Positions 60,796-64,000 of a DNA stretch of 64,000 nt are shown in pieces. Origin of the DNA: Actinomadura sp. NAK00032 (GTDB lineage: Bacteria > Actinomycetota > Actinomycetes > Streptosporangiales > Streptosporangiaceae); assembly GCF_013364275.1 (NCBI RefSeq), contig NZ_CP054932.1:7130001-7194000 (forward strand), given 5' to 3'. Under the pieces are notes generated by a model. It was not told the origin of the DNA, searched no databases, and saw only the letters and a list, made by a program, of their open reading frames with translations. Positions within the stretch are counted from its first letter, which is position 1. Each line of letters begins with the position of its first letter. A program made the position numbers and the translations under genes.

Positions 60796-61394
60796 GCACC
60801 TACACGATCCCGAACGTCATCGCGCAGCACCCGCGCGGTGAGCGGATCATGGACGTCTACTCGCACCTGCTGACGGAGCGGATCATCTACCTCGGCACCG
60901 CCATCGACGCGGGGGTCGCGAACGCCCTCGTCGCGCAGCTGCTGCACCTGGAGGCCGACAGCCCCGAGCGCGACATCCAGCTGTACATCAACTGCGAGGG
61001 CGGGGACCCGAGCGCGATGCTGGCGGTGTACGACACGCTGCGCTACATCCGTGCGCAAGTGGCGACGACCTGCGTGGGGCAGGCCGTGGCGGTCGGCGCC
61101 GTGCTCCTGGCCGCGGGCGCCCCGGGCAAGCGTGCCGCGCTGCCGCACACCCGCGTCGTCCTGCACCAGCCGATGGGGCAGAGCCGCGGGGCCATCCCCG
61201 ACCTCATCCTCCAGGCGGACGAGGTCGTCCGCGTGCGCTCGGACATCGAGCAGATCCTCGCCCGGCACACCGGTCAGGACACCGCGACGCTGCGCACCGA
61301 CACCGACCGCGACCGCGTCTTCACCGCGAAGGGCGCGCTGGACTACGGCCTCATCGACCTGGTGATCGAGGAGCGGCAGCCGCTCCCCATGTGA
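60792..61394 (+). CDS. ClpP-like subunit lacking the catalytic serine (ClpP4-like)
   Basis: The 200-residue protein keeps His125 (RVVLHQPMGQ) and Asp170 (TDTDRDRVF). In place of the usual GQAASMG it reads GQAVAVG, so the nucleophile position is Ala100. It cannot cleave peptides by the normal mechanism and is probably a structural partner in a mixed ring with the active ClpP before it, as proposed for cyanobacterial ClpR. The loop NCEGGDPSAML is intact. ATG 60792 overlaps the upstream stop. Confidence 0.9.
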   Translation: MSTYTIPNVIAQHPRGERIMDVYSHLLTERIIYLGTAIDAGVANALVAQLLHLEADSPERDIQLYINCEGGDPSAMLAVYDTLRYIRAQVATTCVGQAVAVGAVLLAAGAPGKRAALPHTRVVLHQPMGQSRGAIPDLILQADEVVRVRSDIEQILARHTGQDTATLRTDTDRDRVFTAKGALDYGLIDLVIEERQPLPM

Positions 61395-61398
61395 CGCC

Positions 61399-61755
61399 TT
61401 ACGCGGCCAGCGCGTAGGCGGCCCGGCACGTCGGGCCGGCCGGAGCCCGTCCGGCCGGCGCGGCCAGCAGGCTCGTCGCGACCGCGAGCGTCAGGTCGCC
61501 GAGCGTCATGTCCAGGGCGCCGGCGACCGCGGCGATCATCTCGCTCGACGGCTCCTTGACACCGCGCTCCATCTCGGAGAGGTACTGCGGCGAGACCCCG
61601 GCGCGGCGGGCGGTCTCGACCAGCGTCTCGCCGCGCTCCCGGCGCAACTCCCTCAGGCGGCCGCCGAGCGCGTCGCGCCACAGCGGCTCCGCCGGCGGGC
61701 GGCTCTCGGTCGGCGTCTCGTCGGCGGGCATGAGCGGTCGGACGGTCTCGGCCAT
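61399..61755 (-). CDS. XRE-family regulator of the PopR/ClgR type with C-terminal YALAA
   Basis: The 118-residue protein has one lambda-type HTH at about residues 28-82 (RLRELRRERGETLVETARR, AGVSPQYLSEMERGVKEPSS, EMIAAVAGALDMTLGDLTLA), with the QYLSE.ERG.KEPSSEMIAA signature of ClgR/PopR activators. The last residues are CRAAYALAA, ending like the E. coli ssrA tag (YALAA). ATG 61755 lacks a strong ribosome site. It is convergent with the clpP operon, 4 bp between stops. PopR and ClgR in Streptomyces activate clp genes and are degraded by ClpP through C-terminal alanines. Confidence 0.85.
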   Translation of the reverse strand: MAETVRPLMPADETPTESRPPAEPLWRDALGGRLRELRRERGETLVETARRAGVSPQYLSEMERGVKEPSSEMIAAVAGALDMTLGDLTLAVATSLLAAPAGRAPAGPTCRAAYALAA

Positions 61756-61823
61756 GCGCACATCGTAGGTCGGCGGCACTGCCGCCCCCTAGCCGTTCCG
61801 CCGACCGCAGAATCACGCCTCAC

Positions 61824-61851
61824 GGGGATCGGCAGGCGCCTGCCGATCCCC
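61824..61851. terminator. Perfect 28-bp palindrome
   Basis: GGGGATCGGCAGGC is followed directly by its reverse complement, with CTTTGG-like bases after it on the plus strand. It lies 12 bp past the stop of the hydrolase gene (61863) and before the regulator's promoter, so it probably ends the hydrolase transcript. It shares the GGGGATCGG core with the terminator at 5781-5809. Confidence 0.6.
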
Positions 61852-61862
61852 TTTGGCCGCTT

Positions 61863-62654
61863 TCAGCCGAGAGTGTCCAGAAAACTCCTGACGGCGGCGG
61901 CGAATCCCTGGGGGTCGGTGGTGTGGACGAAGTGGTCGCCGTCGAGTTCGGCGAGACGCGTGTTGGCCCGCCGCTCAACGATCTCGCGGCCTTCCTCGGC
62001 CGTGATGACCTGGCTGCTGCGGGCCATCACGAACAAGGCGGGGCATTCGGTGGCAATCCAGTCGGCCCAGTGGTCTCCGCGGCTTGCCTGCTCCGAGTCG
62101 ATGGTGTCCTGCGGATGGAACGGCAGGCGCCAGCCGCCGTCCCCGGTGGGCCGGAGCTTGTCACCGAGCATCGGGGCCAGCGGGCCGATGGCGTCCAGAA
62201 GCGCCTCCCGGTTGGACGCGTTGTAGGGCATCGACAGCACGAACGACAGTGCGCTGGGCCCGTCGTCGAGGTCGCAGACCGGACCCTCGACGTTGACGAT
62301 CCCGGCCACGCGCCGGGGATGACGGGCGGCGACCTGGTAGGCGGTGATGCCGCCGCCGGAGTGACCGAGCGTCACGGCCTGCTCGATCCCCAGGTGATCC
62401 AGCAGGGCGATCGCATCCTCGACGTAGTCGCCGCGCGTGTAGGAGGCGGCCCGGTCGGAGTCACCGTGTCCCCGCTGATCAGGCGCGATGACCCGCCACT
62501 GCGGGGCCAGCGCCTCGGCCAACCCCTCCCACGTCCGCCCCTCGTAGAGATGGCCGTGCAGCGCCAGCAGCGGCCGCCCAGCCCCACCGAAGTCCAGGTA
62601 GGACAACCGCCGCCCGCCGACGGACAACTCCCCGCGCGTCCCAGTGCCGCTCAT
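61863..62654 (-). CDS. Alpha/beta hydrolase
   Basis: The 263-residue protein has HGHLYEGRTWEGLAEALAPQW, DQRGHGDSDRAASY and the nucleophile elbow TLGHSGGGITAYQVAARHP. The acid is likely in FVMARSSQVITAEEG and the His in LDGDHFVHTTDPQG. Haloalkane-dehalogenase/epoxide-hydrolase-like fold without further diagnosis. ATG 62654 follows GGAGG by 7 nt. Terminator-like palindrome follows. Region 62655-62837 before the next gene is spacer. Confidence 0.9.
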   Translation of the reverse strand: MSGTGTRGELSVGGRRLSYLDFGGAGRPLLALHGHLYEGRTWEGLAEALAPQWRVIAPDQRGHGDSDRAASYTRGDYVEDAIALLDHLGIEQAVTLGHSGGGITAYQVAARHPRRVAGIVNVEGPVCDLDDGPSALSFVLSMPYNASNREALLDAIGPLAPMLGDKLRPTGDGGWRLPFHPQDTIDSEQASRGDHWADWIATECPALFVMARSSQVITAEEGREIVERRANTRLAELDGDHFVHTTDPQGFAAAVRSFLDTLG

Positions 62655-62837
62655 GCTCGAACCTCCATCAGGTGTCTGCCTCGATGAACAACACCCTGTC
62701 CGCGCCCACTGACCACCCACGCACCACCCACTGACAACCCCCGCGCTCCCGGTGCGCAGCGGCCGACGTCCGTTCCGCGGGCAGCAGGTGGTGGATTTTG
62801 GATGGGTTTGTCGTTGGGCTGCTCTACGGTTTTGGTC

Positions 62838-64000
62838 ATGATCGATGCGGGGGTCGGTGAGGACGCGTTCGTCATGCCGGAGAGTTGGCGGCGGGCGCGG
62901 CATGCGCGGCGGGACCGGGGGGACGTGCCGGGTGCGCCGGCGCTTGTCGCGGACGCCGTTGAGGGGGCGCGGGCGCTCGTTGAGGCCGTGCGCGACGACC
63001 TTGACGTGGTGCTCGGGCTTCCGGGTACTGAGGCCGGGATCGCCGAGGCCGCGCGTGCTCATCTGGGTGGGGAGGCGAATCCGCTCGGTGCGGCCGCGAT
63101 CGCGTATGTCACCGCTCCGCTGAACCAGATGTCGGAGTGGTCCGAGCCGCCGCCCGACCGGCTGTTCATCGACGCGCTGGTCGCCGAGCACGGTGTCGCG
63201 TTCGCCGCGCGGGCCTGGACGGAGTGGGCCGGGATCTATGCCGACAACCCCGCGAACATCAACGCCACCGGGCTGCCGGTGCGGATGGGGACCGAGGAGC
63301 GGCGCGCGGAACTGCGGGCGATGACGCTGCGGCGGCACCGCGACGATGAGATCCACGGCGACTGGTGGCTGACCCGGGAGAGCGGCAGGTCGCTGCGCGG
63401 CCGGCTGGCCGCGGCGCCCGAGGACGTCTACGCCGAGGCCGTCGAACTCATCGGGGGCGTGCGCGATCACCCGCTGCAGAAGGCGGTCGCCGCCTATCTG
63501 GTGCCGACCGAGGAGGAGTGGGTCGAGGACCTGTGGGCGCGCCCCGGGGAGATCCGGCTCGATTACCTGCCGGGCTGGCTGCCGCTGTGCGCCCTCGGCC
63601 GGCCGTACCAGCCCGCTCGGCTGGGGCTGCCGCTCGGTTTCGAGTGCAGGCGCGACGTCGTCGCGACGCTGCTCGACGGGGTCGGCGTCGATGCCGTGGT
63701 GGAGCTGCTGATCGAGGCCCTGGACGGCCCTTACATGACCGGCACCGACCGGACCCGGACACTGCTGGGGTTCTTTCCGCCGCTTCCCCGGGACGAGGCG
63801 CTGCGGGCCCTCATCAACCGGGTCGAGCGGCCCGAGGTCGTGCCCGTCCTGCTGACCACCGCACGGCGCTACCCCGTCCGGGCGATGCGGCTGCTGCCGG
63901 AGTCGCGGAAGCCGCGGGCCGCTGAGCTGCTGTCCGCGCATGTCCGCGCCAACCCCGGGATCGCGGCCGAGGTCGCTACCGGCCTCTCGGCCAGGCGGCG
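62838..64000 (+). CDS. Large protein resembling DUF4132 family, N-terminal part (truncated by window)
   Basis: An open frame of at least 387 codons starts at ATG 62838 (IDAGVGEDAFVMPESWRRAR) and reaches the right edge. Segments such as GVAFAARAWTEWAGIYADNP, LPVRMGTEERRAELRAMTL, then VAAYLVPTEEEWVEDLW and LLGFFPPLPRDEALRALIN suggest a helical-repeat protein. They recall the N-terminal part of long DUF4132/MolR-like proteins, which normally exceed 900 residues. Function is unknown; this family call is tentative because the C-terminal domain is missing. Confidence 0.6.
   Translation, partial: MIDAGVGEDAFVMPESWRRARHARRDRGDVPGAPALVADAVEGARALVEAVRDDLDVVLGLPGTEAGIAEAARAHLGGEANPLGAAAIAYVTAPLNQMSEWSEPPPDRLFIDALVAEHGVAFAARAWTEWAGIYADNPANINATGLPVRMGTEERRAELRAMTLRRHRDDEIHGDWWLTRESGRSLRGRLAAAPEDVYAEAVELIGGVRDHPLQKAVAAYLVPTEEEWVEDLWARPGEIRLDYLPGWLPLCALGRPYQPARLGLPLGFECRRDVVATLLDGVGVDAVVELLIEALDGPYMTGTDRTRTLLGFFPPLPRDEALRALINRVERPEVVPVLLTTARRYPVRAMRLLPESRKPRAAELLSAHVRANPGIAAEVATGLSARR

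Noticed and set aside
61863..63941. 692-residue minus-strand frame reaching from the hydrolase to 63.9 kb
   Set aside because: Only the part from ATG 62654 is coding; the upstream extension is antisense to the gene starting at 62838.

Overview
The window is very GC-rich, with strong G/C bias at third codon positions. It carries actinobacterial signatures: XRE/DUF5753 plus DUF397 regulators, an F420-dependent LLM oxidoreductase, multiple PASTA-less Ser/Thr kinases, an ECF41 (SigJ-type) sigma factor, an actinobacterial LexA box and a KstR-type box. A filamentous, morphologically complex actinomycete is most likely; Thermomonosporaceae (Actinomadura-like) is my inference, not something shown by the sequence.

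Layout. 0-5.7 kb: a WhiJ/AbaA-like regulatory triad (ATPase, XRE, DUF397), an LLM oxidoreductase behind a KstR box, an acetolactate-synthase-like enzyme and a methyltransferase. 5.8-9.5 kb: a NarL-type two-component pair and two membrane proteins. 9.5-13.5 kb: dnaE2 with a DUF6504 partner behind an SOS box. 13.8-21.7 kb: a TetR regulator, a quinone oxidoreductase and three paralogous Ser/Thr kinases around a lipase-like hydrolase. 21.7-27.2 kb: a LysE exporter, a GT39-type glycosyltransferase, a DUF1444-like protein and cobQ-cobD.

A mobile-DNA hot spot lies at 27.1-31.6 kb. An IS256-family element (27781-29198, 8-bp target duplication) has split a phosphotransferase gene that sits directly upstream of cobD-cobQ. 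Immediately beside it a tRNA-Arg(TCT) gene has its 3' 56 nt duplicated 2 kb away. The duplication brackets a decayed mini-element holding an integrase remnant and a DUF6247/RelE-like toxin-antitoxin pair whose toxin is frameshifted. Next come a hydrolase, an AsnC remnant, and a cytosolic kinase whose six TPRs arose by a 414-bp duplication.

36-50 kb is accessory metabolism under local regulators: two RibD/DHFR-like reductases, a TetR/FAD-monooxygenase divergent pair, a TetR-NmrA-lipoprotein-hydrolase-SnoaL operon, a LysR gene, an NDH-2-like oxidoreductase followed by ECF41 sigma, and a monooxygenase/intradiol dioxygenase pair for aromatic catabolism. 50-58 kb holds secreted and envelope functions: two small secreted proteins, an AraC regulator, a DD-peptidase/beta-lactamase-like serine hydrolase, an M43 metalloprotease, and a peptidoglycan-binding/membrane protein pair. 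58-61.8 kb holds a second TetR/FAD-monooxygenase pair whose operator resembles the first, then a clpP-clpP operon (the second copy lacking its catalytic serine) convergent with a PopR/ClgR-like regulator ending in YALAA. The window ends inside a large ORF resembling DUF4132 proteins.
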